Below, piece after piece: positions 1 through 6,402 of a DNA stretch of 6,402 bases. Each line of letters starts with the position of its first letter. The first letter of the stretch is position 1. Source of the DNA: Muribaculaceae bacterium (lineage in GTDB: Bacteria; Bacteroidota; Bacteroidia; Bacteroidales; Muribaculaceae); the NCBI GenBank assembly GCA_029052265.1, contig JAIDJJ010000658.1, positions 1 through 6,402 of the forward strand, written 5' to 3'. The notes under the pieces are model-generated. The model was not told the DNA's origin, did not search any database, and worked only from the letters and a program-made list of their open reading frames with translations. The translations under genes and the position numbers were made by a program.

Positions 1-362
1 GCATCGTTGATCTGGCGGAGCTGGGCAGCGACCGAGGCATACTGCCTGAGAATGTCGGGCACCGAGATTTCAAGCACGACATTCATACCGCCTTTCAGGT
101 CAAGACCAAGCCCGATCTCAAGTTTGCGGACCTGATTGTAGGTGTAGCCGAGATAAACTTTCTCTTTGTCGATCGAATCGTTAAACTGCTTTAGATTCTG
201 TTTGTAGGCATCATTGGTTACGTCGCTTGTCTTCGCCATCATTGCGGCATATTCCTCTGCCTTTTTCTCATAGTGGGAGGTCACAAATGAGAACGAGATA
301 TAAAATCCGCAAATCAAGATCAAAAGGACGGCAATGGTGCTGATAAACCCTTTGTTCTGCAT
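1..362 (-). CDS. secD: Protein translocase subunit SecD / SecDF fusion, N-terminal part (cut by left edge)
   Basis: SecD/SecDF is the inner-membrane Sec component that uses the proton gradient to help pull exported proteins through SecYEG. Reading leftward from ATG at 362-360 gives 120 whole codons with no stop, and the frame runs off the edge. Residues 1-3 (MQN) precede K4, then a hydrophobic segment at about 6-26 that fits the first membrane helix. A charged, probably periplasmic stretch follows, and GLDLKGG at 86-92 matches the conserved motif at the start of the SecD periplasmic domain. In Bacteroidota SecD and SecF are normally one chain of about 1000 residues; the window cannot show whether that holds here. 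No Shine-Dalgarno sequence precedes the ATG; the leader is A/C-rich instead, as is usual in this phylum. The gene diverges from the lipoprotein gene at 593. Identification is confident from the helix plus the GLDLKGG motif; the fused state is inferred. Confidence 0.92.
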   Translation of the reverse strand, partial: MQNKGFISTIAVLLILICGFYISFSFVTSHYEKKAEEYAAMMAKTSDVTNDAYKQNLKQFNDSIDKEKVYLGYTYNQVRKLEIGLGLDLKGGMNVVLEISVPDILRQYASVAAQLRQIND

Positions 363-397
363 GTTTTGTTGTTTTATTGTTGTTATTGTTTTATTGT
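363..397 (-). repeat. G-free A/C-rich leader of secDF with a 12-base direct repeat
   Basis: On the minus strand the 35 bases just before the secDF start contain no G at all and only A, C and a few T. The 12-mer ACAATAAAACAA occurs twice exactly, at 397-386 and 380-369, a 17-base period. A leader without G cannot form stable pairs with itself, so it should be open for ribosomes. A-rich, unstructured leaders replace Shine-Dalgarno pairing in Bacteroidota, so a translational role is a reasonable inference. The repeat is directly visible; its function is not. Confidence 0.6.
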
Positions 398-450
398 CAG
401 GTGGAAAATGTAAAGACCGCTTTCGCGCGTCTATATATTTTTTCAGCTTG

Positions 451-458
451 CAAATATA
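451..458 (-). promoter_or_regulatory. Candidate -7 box for secDF
   Basis: The minus strand reads TATATTTG followed by C, a full match to the Bacteroidota primary-sigma -7 consensus TAnnTTTG. It would start transcription around 444, giving a leader of roughly 80 bases. I find no clear TTTG at the -33 position, so only half the promoter is supported. Confidence 0.45.
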
Positions 459-493
459 GTTGAAAATTTTGACCTAAGATGCATCCCGAAGCC

Positions 494-528
494 TAAAAAT
501 GGCGTTTTTACCTCATTTTAAATAAAAT
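494..528. promoter_or_regulatory. Two adjacent AT-rich inverted repeats in the divergent promoter region
   Basis: Positions 494-510 form TAAAAA-N5-TTTTTA, and positions 515-528 form ATTTTA-N2-TAAAAT, both with perfect 6-base arms. They lie between the two candidate -7 boxes, so they could be a shared upstream element, bent DNA or an operator. AT-rich palindromes also arise by chance in such DNA, and no T-run geometry supports termination. The repeats are seen; the role is open. Confidence 0.3.
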
Positions 529-565
529 TTACCCCACAATGCGCTCTCCAATCAAATTTATTTGC

Positions 566-573
566 TACTTTTG
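566..573 (+). promoter_or_regulatory. Candidate -7 box for the lipoprotein gene
   Basis: TACTTTTG matches the Bacteroidota -7 consensus TAnnTTTG at every fixed base. It lies 19 bases before the ATG at 593, so the transcript leader would be only about 12-15 bases. No convincing -33 TTTG is found 19-21 bases upstream, which lowers confidence. Confidence 0.4.
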
Positions 574-592
574 AACCCGCAAACTCTAACTG

Positions 593-2578
593 ATGTCTAT
601 GATCCGTCGCAAATGGCATACTGCATATCTCGTCTGGGCTCTTGTTTTGGCATGGGTCCTCGCATCTTGTGCCTCTATCGGAAACCCCTCGGGGGGACCG
701 CGCGACGAAGATCCCCCGAGATTTGTCAGGGCGAATCCCGCTCCCGGCTCCCTAAACGTATCCCGCCAGAGAATCGACATAGAGTTTGACGAACTTGTAA
801 ACGTGAAAGACGCCTTCACGAAAGTGGTGGTATCTCCGGTGCCGAAATCCACACCCCGTGTGTCGTCTCTTGGCAAAAGGGTGACGGTACAGTTCACAGA
901 CTCCCTCCTGCCAAACACAACCTACACCATCGATTTCGCCGACGCGATTGAAGACAACAACGAGAGCAACAAGCTTCAGGGGTTCACTTATTCGTTCTCC
1001 ACAGGAGATGTGCTCGACACCCTCCAGATATCCGGCATGGTCCTTTCCGCAGAGGCGCTCGAACCTCAGCAAGGGATGCTTGTCGGGGTATATTCCAATC
1101 TCGCCGATTCCGCCCTATCCACCCTCCCCCTCGAACGTCTTGCCAAGACTGATGACCGCGGACGCTTTTCCGTGCAGGGTCTCGCTCCGGGACAATACCG
1201 CATATTCGCGATCGCGGACGTCGACAACGACTACAAACGGGCGAATCCGGAAGAGGCTATGGCTTTCTACGACCTGACTCTTTCACCTTATGCGGAAAGA
1301 GTTGAAGCTGTGGACACTGTGTTAAACCTTATCTCCGGAGAAGTGGACACCATCGTCAACCGGGAAAGGACAAGATTCCTGCCGAACGATATCCTGCTCA
1401 GGTCTTTTGAAAGCGACTACCGCTCTCAGTTCCTCCAGAAATACGAACGCGTAGACTCCACACGCATCAAATTTATATTCAACGCACCCTCCGACAGATT
1501 GCCGGAAATTCATCCTGTCGACATCGAGGGATACAAGGACTGGTGGATTCTGGAACGTTCAGCAAAAAACGACACCCTCACATACTGGATCACTCCACCC
1601 GGACTTGTAGCCACAGACAGTCTCCGGATTGCAGCCACATATCTCCGAACCGATTCAGCACAGAATCTTACAGAAGCCACCGACACTCTCAAACTTTTCA
1701 CACAGCGCCCGAAAGCCACAAAGAAAAAAGAGAAAAAGAAAAAAGATGAGGAGGCAGACACCATACCGGTCAAAATCCCCGCATTAGGATTCAAAATGAC
1801 AACACCATCCTCTCAGGAAGTCAATCTCCCTCTGATGATGGAATTTGACACTCCCCTCTCCCGTCTTGATTCCTCGGCATTCCATCTTGAGGTCATGGTC
1901 GACACCCTCTGGCAGCCGGTGACAAAACCATGGAAAACCGAGCCGGTCGACTCTCTGAATCCACGCACTTTCAAGATTGAATACCCTTGGGAATATGCAT
2001 CAGAATATCGCCTGACAGTAGACACTCTCGCCGCAACAGGCATCTACGGGCTGGTCACTGACCCTGTGGAGCATAAATTCAAGACAAAAGCGGAAGAAGA
2101 TTATTGCGCCATAACTTTCACCATCTCCAATTTCACTGACTCGGTGCCGGCGTTCGTGGAATTGCTCAACAGTTCGGATGCCCCTGTAAGAAGGGAAAAG
2201 GTAGTCAACAATTCAGTGACATTCCGCTTTCTTGCCCCGGGAAAGTATTATGCACGGATTTTCGAAGACCATAACGGCAACGGTATATTCGATACAGGAG
2301 ATTTTGAATCTCACCGGCAGCCGGATATGGCATACTACTATCCGAAGATTATCAATCTTAAAAAGAACTGGGAAAAATCTGAGTCCTGGAACGTGTTTGA
2401 CACAGCCATCGACCTGATGAAGCCCGAGGCAATTAAGAAAAACAAACCGGCTAACGACAAACGTAACCGCAACAAGAAATCAGACAACAATCTCGAAGAC
2501 GAGGAGGAAGAAGACTATTTCGATCCCACCCGCAACCCGTTTGATCCGAACGACAGAGGAAGACGGTATTCGAATTAA
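593..2578 (+). CDS. Ig-like domain (Big_5/SbsA-type) lipoprotein, 661 aa
   Basis: This is an exported lipoprotein of a type widespread in Bacteroidota, with no assigned biochemical role that I know. The start is fixed by an in-frame TAA at 587-589, leaving ATG 593 (or 599). A type II signal peptide is clear: RRK at 5-7, a hydrophobic core and lipobox LASC with C26. The mature end has GNPSGGPRDEDPP (30-42), familiar from this family. About 41-138 is a Big_5-type Ig-like domain. About 139-215 is a small beta-sandwich with LAPGQYRIF (197-205) and an acidic loop D209/D211/D213. A lysine-rich linker lies at 377-384. A second Ig-like region (about 393-500) is followed by another LAPG (547-550) and a calcium-loop-like DHNGNGIFDTGD (559-570). 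The C-terminus (about 610-661) is basic, then acidic (EDEEEED). No surface-export signal (acidic residues at +2 to +6 after Cys) is seen, so an inward-facing outer-membrane location is possible but unproven. Domain limits are by eye. Confidence 0.9.
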   Translation: MSMIRRKWHTAYLVWALVLAWVLASCASIGNPSGGPRDEDPPRFVRANPAPGSLNVSRQRIDIEFDELVNVKDAFTKVVVSPVPKSTPRVSSLGKRVTVQFTDSLLPNTTYTIDFADAIEDNNESNKLQGFTYSFSTGDVLDTLQISGMVLSAEALEPQQGMLVGVYSNLADSALSTLPLERLAKTDDRGRFSVQGLAPGQYRIFAIADVDNDYKRANPEEAMAFYDLTLSPYAERVEAVDTVLNLISGEVDTIVNRERTRFLPNDILLRSFESDYRSQFLQKYERVDSTRIKFIFNAPSDRLPEIHPVDIEGYKDWWILERSAKNDTLTYWITPPGLVATDSLRIAATYLRTDSAQNLTEATDTLKLFTQRPKATKKKEKKKKDEEADTIPVKIPALGFKMTTPSSQEVNLPLMMEFDTPLSRLDSSAFHLEVMVDTLWQPVTKPWKTEPVDSLNPRTFKIEYPWEYASEYRLTVDTLAATGIYGLVTDPVEHKFKTKAEEDYCAITFTISNFTDSVPAFVELLNSSDAPVRREKVVNNSVTFRFLAPGKYYARIFEDHNGNGIFDTGDFESHRQPDMAYYYPKIINLKKNWEKSESWNVFDTAIDLMKPEAIKKNKPANDKRNRNKKSDNNLEDEEEEDYFDPTRNPFDPNDRGRRYSN

Positions 2579-2599
2579 TACTGAAATCTTACCGCTAAT

Positions 2600-2646
2600 G
2601 TGTGGACCGGATACTTCCGTTAAAGTCCGGAAACACTTCTTTTATT
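2600..2646 (+). terminator. Terminator-like hairpin after the lipoprotein gene
   Basis: Starting 22 bases after the stop codon, GTGT (2600-2603) and CCGGA (2607-2611) pair with TCCGG (2626-2630) and ACAC (2633-2636). This gives nine pairs with a small GGA/AA internal loop and a 14-base apical loop. A T-rich stretch (2637-2646, TTCTTTTATT) follows. This fits an intrinsic terminator of moderate strength and separates the lipoprotein transcript from the TetR gene. Confidence 0.55.
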
Positions 2647-2701
2647 CATAAACATTTTTCAGTTACCCGCCAGAAGGGTGCATTTAATACAATAGACGAT
2701 T

Positions 2702-3304
2702 ATGGAAAAAGGCATTAAATCCCGCCGAAGAATCCTTGGAATAGCCTTCAAGCTCTTTGCCAGCTACTCCTATCCCGACGTGTCCTATTCCTTGCTTGAA
2801 GAGGCATCCGGAATCAGCCGTGGTTCTATGGTGTATTATTTCAAAAACAAAGAGGGGCTTTTCAGAGCTGTCCTTGACACTTTTTTCTACGGACCTGACG
2901 ACATTTCAAGTGTTCAAAAGGAACAGACCCTGTCCTTAAAACTGTTCTACAATCACCTTGTAGAGAAAATCCGTGAAAACACTTCCCTTTTACTACCGTT
3001 CAACATACCCAATCTCAGTGAAGCCAGATTTAATATCGAACGGAGTGCCGCTCAATTTATCCCTGAATTCAGGAAACGTGCTGCCGAGGCTCAAGCCGAG
3101 AACAGACGGATATGGACGGAAGTTGTGCGTAATTCCGTGGAATCAGGCGAGCTGCGGAAAGAGATCGACATAAAAGCAACGGCAGAACTGTTTCAGACCA
3201 TAACTCTCGGATTCTTCTATATGAGTTCGAAGGCAAGACCTGCCGAAGGGATTGATTTACTCCTGCAGCTGTATGATGCCCAATATAGCCTGATCCGCAG
3301 CTGA
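2702..3304 (+). CDS. TetR/AcrR-family transcriptional regulator, 200 aa
   Basis: This is a cytoplasmic DNA-binding repressor of the TetR fold, acting as a dimer whose C-terminal domain binds an unknown ligand. ATG 2702 is the first start after an in-frame TAG at 2693-2695. Residues 8-54 form the family's three-helix DNA-binding domain: RRILGIAFKLFA (9-20), then the helix-turn-helix with LLEEASGISRGSMVYYFKNK (31-50). The YYF-K-NKE-LF signature that closes this domain is intact, so DNA binding is expected. About 60-200 is helical and divergent, as usual for the ligand domain, and does not name a ligand. The length is typical. No efflux pump, enzyme or divergent partner lies beside it, so its target cannot be read from context. 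It sits 123 bases after the lipoprotein gene behind a terminator-like hairpin, and converges on the HTCS gene. I see no good TAnnTTTG promoter in the upstream gap and no Shine-Dalgarno sequence. Confidence 0.94.
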   Translation: MEKGIKSRRRILGIAFKLFASYSYPDVSYSLLEEASGISRGSMVYYFKNKEGLFRAVLDTFFYGPDDISSVQKEQTLSLKLFYNHLVEKIRENTSLLLPFNIPNLSEARFNIERSAAQFIPEFRKRAAEAQAENRRIWTEVVRNSVESGELRKEIDIKATAELFQTITLGFFYMSSKARPAEGIDLLLQLYDAQYSLIRS

Positions 3305-3355
3305 CATTCCATTATCTTCCTTTTATAGACACTCAAACCAAAGAACTATAGAACC

Positions 3356-3402
3356 GCCTGCAGACACATGTCCGGACAATGTGTCTGCAGGCTTCAATTT
3401 TT
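3356..3402 (+). terminator. Strong hairpin terminator in the convergent TetR/HTCS gap
   Basis: A perfect 14-base stem pairs 3356-3369 with 3379-3392, closed by a 9-base loop. A T-rich tail (3393-3402, ending in five Ts) follows on the plus strand, so it should end the TetR transcript. On the minus strand it lies 48 bases past the HTCS stop, but the downstream sequence there (GGTTCTATAGTTCTTT) has only a weak T-run. Termination of the HTCS transcript at the same hairpin is therefore plausible but less certain. Confidence 0.8.
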
Positions 3403-3439
3403 CAGAAGCATCAGAGTGCGTTCCAAGAAAAAATTTCAC

Positions 3440-6402
3440 TTACTCGTCCGTCCGGATGATCCTGTCATTCTGATATTCTTTAGGATTTTTACCGAACTGC
3501 CTGAAAAAACATTTCGTGAAATAGGACGAAGAACTGAATCCACACATATCCGAGATTTCATTTATCCTTAGATTTTTGTCACGAAGCAACACGGCGGCTT
3601 TCTTCAAACGCACGAGACGTATGAAATCATTCGGAGACTGATCTGAAATCCCCTTTATCTTTCTGTAAAGGGTGGCGCGGCTGACATTCATCTTTTCTGC
3701 AAGAAAGTCCACATTCAAACCCTCATTATCCAGATTTTCTGATATGTGGCGTATCAATTCCGACATAAACGCCGCATTCGCCTCATTTTCAGCAATCGCA
3801 TCTATCGGTATATCCGGAGAGTTCTTATACATTCCTATGATTCGCCTCCTGTTCTCCACAAGATTGGATATACGCGCTTTCAGGAAATCAAGGGAATATG
3901 GTTTTATGATATATTCATCCGCTCCATATTCCAACCCCTCCATGCGCTTTCCGTGATCCGTGTTTGCGGTCAAAAGCAACACAGGGATATGGGAATATCT
4001 GACATTTCCTTTCACATACCGGCATAGTTCCATTCCGTTCATACCCGGCATCATGACATCGCTTACAAGCATGTCGACATAACTGTTTTCCAGACATGTC
4101 ACAGCCTCCTCCCCGTTCCGCGCGGCAATCACATTGAACTGCCTCCGCAGCTGGTTCGACATCAAGTTGAGCATATCGTCATTGTCTTCCACTATCAGGA
4201 CAGTCGTGGCGTTTTTCCCAGACGGCAGATTTATCTCATAATTCTCTACATTGTCAGACACCCCGGCATCCTGACTTATATCCATCACATATTGCTGACA
4301 AAGAGGGAGCGTGACCGTAAACCTCACCACATCATCATCCTGACAGACAGAAATCTCACCCCGGTGTGCCTCGACAAGTTTCCTGACAAGAGCCAGACCG
4401 ATACCCGATCCCTCACTGTTTTCATCCACTTTCACAAATGGCTCGAATATTGTCGACAATTTATTGCCGGGGATAAGTTCACCGTCATTGGATATCGAGA
4501 TACTGACATCCCCGCATCCCTCCGCCATATCGATCGAGACATATGTGTCGGCATGTTTGAGTGCGTTCCAGAGAATATTGCTGATCACTTTAGTGAACGC
4601 CTCAATATCCACATGGGCGTTTAATCCGGAAGGCGCTTTGATTTCCAACGCTATCCCCTTCAACTGTAATGACGGCATGAATCTTCCCGCCACATGCCGC
4701 AGAAGTCCGCATATGTCGGCGGATACAAAATTGAGCCTCATACCCGCCGCTTCAGCCTTACGGAAATCAAGCAGCTGGTTGACGAGTGTCAGAAGCCGCT
4801 CGGTGTTTCTTTTTATTATTGATATGTTGCCATAGTTGCTGTCGGAATCAGGAGTGTTTTTAAGAAGTTCATCCACAGGTATCTTTATCAGGCTGAGAGG
4901 AGTCCTGAGCTCATGGGTGATATTGGTGAAGAAATTTATCTTCATATCATAAACCTCTTTTTCATAATTCTGTTGCAACCTTGAAATCTCTTCACTCTCC
5001 CTTTTCATGACCCTGCGTCTGTAGCGTGCGACAACAATACACACCAGCGATAATGAAATCGCTACATATGCCGCGTATGCCCAGCCGGTCATATAAAAGG
5101 GAGGCGTTATAATAATCCGTATCTGACGGGTGGCGGCTCCCCACATCCCATATACATCGGAGATCCTTACCTGAAAATCATATTTTCCGGGAGGTAGGCT
5201 GGAATACGTGGCGTGGCGCGTATCGCCTGCCTCTATCCAGTCTTTGTCCCATCCCCCAAGCCGGTATTCATATCTGACCCGGTGGGGAGAGGCATAATTT
5301 ACGGCTCCGAAGCTGATCGTAAAGGCAGACTTGTCGAAAGGTAACGATATCTCTTTTGAATAGTTGATGGAACGGCGAAGTATTCCTGAACCTCTTCCTG
5401 CGGATATTTCCTCATTTCCTATCTTGAAACTGCCGAATACCAGGTTCGGAACCCCCACCGCATCCACCAGATGGTCATGGCGGAACCGTACAAAGCCTTT
5501 GACACCTCCGAAATAAATATTGCACTCACTGTCGATAAAACCCGATTTATAGTTGAACTGGTCACCCGGAAGACCGTCGGAATACGAATAAGTCCTGACA
5601 ATATCCGAGGAAGGGTCGATTCTGAAAAGACCGTTGTTGGAACTTCCCCATATACCTCCGTCAGGAGCTTTTATCAATTTATAGACCACGTCGTCGGGAA
5701 GCCCGTTACCCATAGAATACTCTCTGACGATTTCGCCCGCCTGATCAAGCACCACCACTCCGGCACCTTTTGTTCCCGCCCATATCCTGTCGTCCTCTCC
5801 AACGAGCAGGCTTATCACCTTCTCTCCGGCAGCAGGGTTATTTCCCGAGACGCTACCGAGATGGCACCAGGTCTCGTCTGTCTTACTGTAAATAAAAATG
5901 CCCTGTCCTATCGTGGCAAACCAGATTTTCCCTCCTTTGTTTTCAACAATATCGTTTACCTGGGATGTTATGAATCCGGCATATCCTGTCAACGCCTGCC
6001 TTATACTGTCGTAATATTCAAGACCTGTCCTTGTCCCTACCCACACCGTGCCTCCCGAATCCTTGAAAATTGAATAGATGTTGTCATCTCCTTTCTTCCC
6101 AGTCGAAGAATGTGGGATAGCGCACACTTTACCCGAGCGCACATCGATAGTAAAAAGACCGTTGGAAAATGTACCTGCCCAGATTTTTCCATTGTCATTC
6201 ATAAGGGCATGAATATTATTCGCGTTAATCAAGACCCGAGAAAATTTTCCGTCATTCCCCATTATATTCAATCCCGCATCTTCGGTACCCACCCAGATTC
6301 TTCCGTCGGAATCCTCACAAAATTCACTGATGCACTTTCCTGACAAAGACCCTGACACAGACGACGGATAAAATTTCTCGAAGCCTCCACCTGATCCGGA
6401 AT
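3440..6402 (-). CDS. Hybrid two-component system (HTCS) sensor-regulator, N-terminus beyond right edge
   Basis: One chain combines a periplasmic sensor, histidine kinase, receiver and DNA-binding regulator; in Bacteroidota such proteins usually switch on polysaccharide utilisation loci when a glycan fragment binds. The frame stays open to the edge. A GTG at 6358-6356 is not a credible start, because residues before it (FEKFYPSS) continue the family pattern. Numbering from that GTG gives 972 residues. Seven propeller repeats of the D-G-x-IW-x-GT type are near 12, 50, 96, 136, 183, 228 and 274. A Y_Y_Y domain spans about 339-417 and a membrane helix about 424-444. The HisKA motif is THELRTPL with H482. 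ATP-binding motifs are N598, a modified G1 box at 624-629, and EGSGIGL (649-655). The receiver has E724/D725, phospho-acceptor D767, T797 and K819. An AraC domain has helix-turn-helices at about 882-905 and 931-955. Full HTCS proteins are around 1300-1400 residues, so the signal peptide and first propeller are missing here. All catalytic phospho-relay residues are present. Confidence 0.97.
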   Translation of the reverse strand, partial: SGSGGGFEKFYPSSVSGSLSGKCISEFCEDSDGRIWVGTEDAGLNIMGNDGKFSRVLINANNIHALMNDNGKIWAGTFSNGLFTIDVRSGKVCAIPHSSTGKKGDDNIYSIFKDSGGTVWVGTRTGLEYYDSIRQALTGYAGFITSQVNDIVENKGGKIWFATIGQGIFIYSKTDETWCHLGSVSGNNPAAGEKVISLLVGEDDRIWAGTKGAGVVVLDQAGEIVREYSMGNGLPDDVVYKLIKAPDGGIWGSSNNGLFRIDPSSDIVRTYSYSDGLPGDQFNYKSGFIDSECNIYFGGVKGFVRFRHDHLVDAVGVPNLVFGSFKIGNEEISAGRGSGILRRSINYSKEISLPFDKSAFTISFGAVNYASPHRVRYEYRLGGWDKDWIEAGDTRHATYSSLPPGKYDFQVRISDVYGMWGAATRQIRIIITPPFYMTGWAYAAYVAISLSLVCIVVARYRRRVMKRESEEISRLQQNYEKEVYDMKINFFTNITHELRTPLSLIKIPVDELLKNTPDSDSNYGNISIIKRNTERLLTLVNQLLDFRKAEAAGMRLNFVSADICGLLRHVAGRFMPSLQLKGIALEIKAPSGLNAHVDIEAFTKVISNILWNALKHADTYVSIDMAEGCGDVSISISNDGELIPGNKLSTIFEPFVKVDENSEGSGIGLALVRKLVEAHRGEISVCQDDDVVRFTVTLPLCQQYVMDISQDAGVSDNVENYEINLPSGKNATTVLIVEDNDDMLNLMSNQLRRQFNVIAARNGEEAVTCLENSYVDMLVSDVMMPGMNGMELCRYVKGNVRYSHIPVLLLTANTDHGKRMEGLEYGADEYIIKPYSLDFLKARISNLVENRRRIIGMYKNSPDIPIDAIAENEANAAFMSELIRHISENLDNEGLNVDFLAEKMNVSRATLYRKIKGISDQSPNDFIRLVRLKKAAVLLRDKNLRINEISDMCGFSSSSYFTKCFFRQFGKNPKEYQNDRIIRTDE

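Noticed and set aside
586..918. 110-codon minus-strand frame overlapping the lipoprotein start
   Set aside because: It is opposite the signal peptide and first Ig domain of a convincing gene, and its translation has no recognisable domain or start context.
2665..2679. ACCC-N7-GGGT inverted repeat upstream of the TetR gene as a possible operator
   Set aside because: Only four bases per arm and no extension; this is expected by chance in a gap of this size, and TetR operators are usually longer.
3396..3435. Possible second hairpin (AATTTTT ... AAAAATT around GAAGCA/TGCGTTC) near the HTCS stop
   Set aside because: The inner stem has a bulge, the outer pairs are only A-T across an uneven internal loop, and neither strand has a T-run after it, so it does not read as a terminator.
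2625..3457. GTCCGGA repeated in both hairpins and near the HTCS stop, as a shared regulatory word
   Set aside because: TCCGGA is frequent throughout the coding DNA of this window, so three occurrences here are not informative.
5471..6073. 200-codon open frame on the plus strand, antisense to the HTCS propeller region
   Set aside because: It lies wholly inside a well-supported coding region on the other strand, resembles no family I recognise, and has no promoter or leader of its own. Long antisense frames are common opposite genes with this codon bias.
6356..6358. GTG as the start codon of the HTCS gene
   Set aside because: The frame is open upstream to the edge with family-like sequence, and a start here would leave the protein without signal peptide and first propeller.

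Overview
The window looks like chromosomal DNA of a gut-type Bacteroidota (order Bacteroidales; possibly a Muribaculaceae/Bacteroides relative, but the family is a guess). Four things point there. One gene is a hybrid two-component system (HTCS) with periplasmic propeller, kinase, receiver and AraC domains on one chain. One is a lipoprotein with the post-cysteine GNPSGGPRDEDPP segment I associate with this phylum. The secD start is of the type fused to secF in Bacteroidota. The intergenic DNA carries TAnnTTTG-type -7 boxes and A-rich leaders without Shine-Dalgarno sequences.

Layout, left to right. Positions 1-362 (minus) hold the first 120 codons of SecD/SecDF, cut by the left edge. Positions 363-592 are a divergent promoter region with a -7-like box for each direction, AT-rich palindromes and a G-free repeated leader for secDF. 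Positions 593-2578 (plus) encode a 661-residue lipoprotein with two Ig-like modules. A terminator-like hairpin follows. Positions 2702-3304 (plus) encode a TetR/AcrR-family repressor. A strong 14-bp hairpin terminator lies in the convergent gap. Positions 3440-6402 (minus) encode an HTCS regulator that is open at the right edge, so its N-terminal part (signal peptide and first propeller) is missing.

Functionally, the left half is envelope biology: Sec export and an exported lipoprotein, arranged head to head. The right half is regulation. The TetR protein has no obvious target gene beside it. The HTCS is the sort of sensor that usually controls a polysaccharide utilisation locus, and any such locus would lie past the right edge because nothing to its left looks like a susC/susD target. 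No RNA genes, mobile elements, CRISPR arrays or attachment sites were seen. I find no convincing undescribed multi-gene system here. The most interesting points are the internal duplication in the lipoprotein, the repeated G-free secDF leader and the altered ATP-lid residues in the HTCS.
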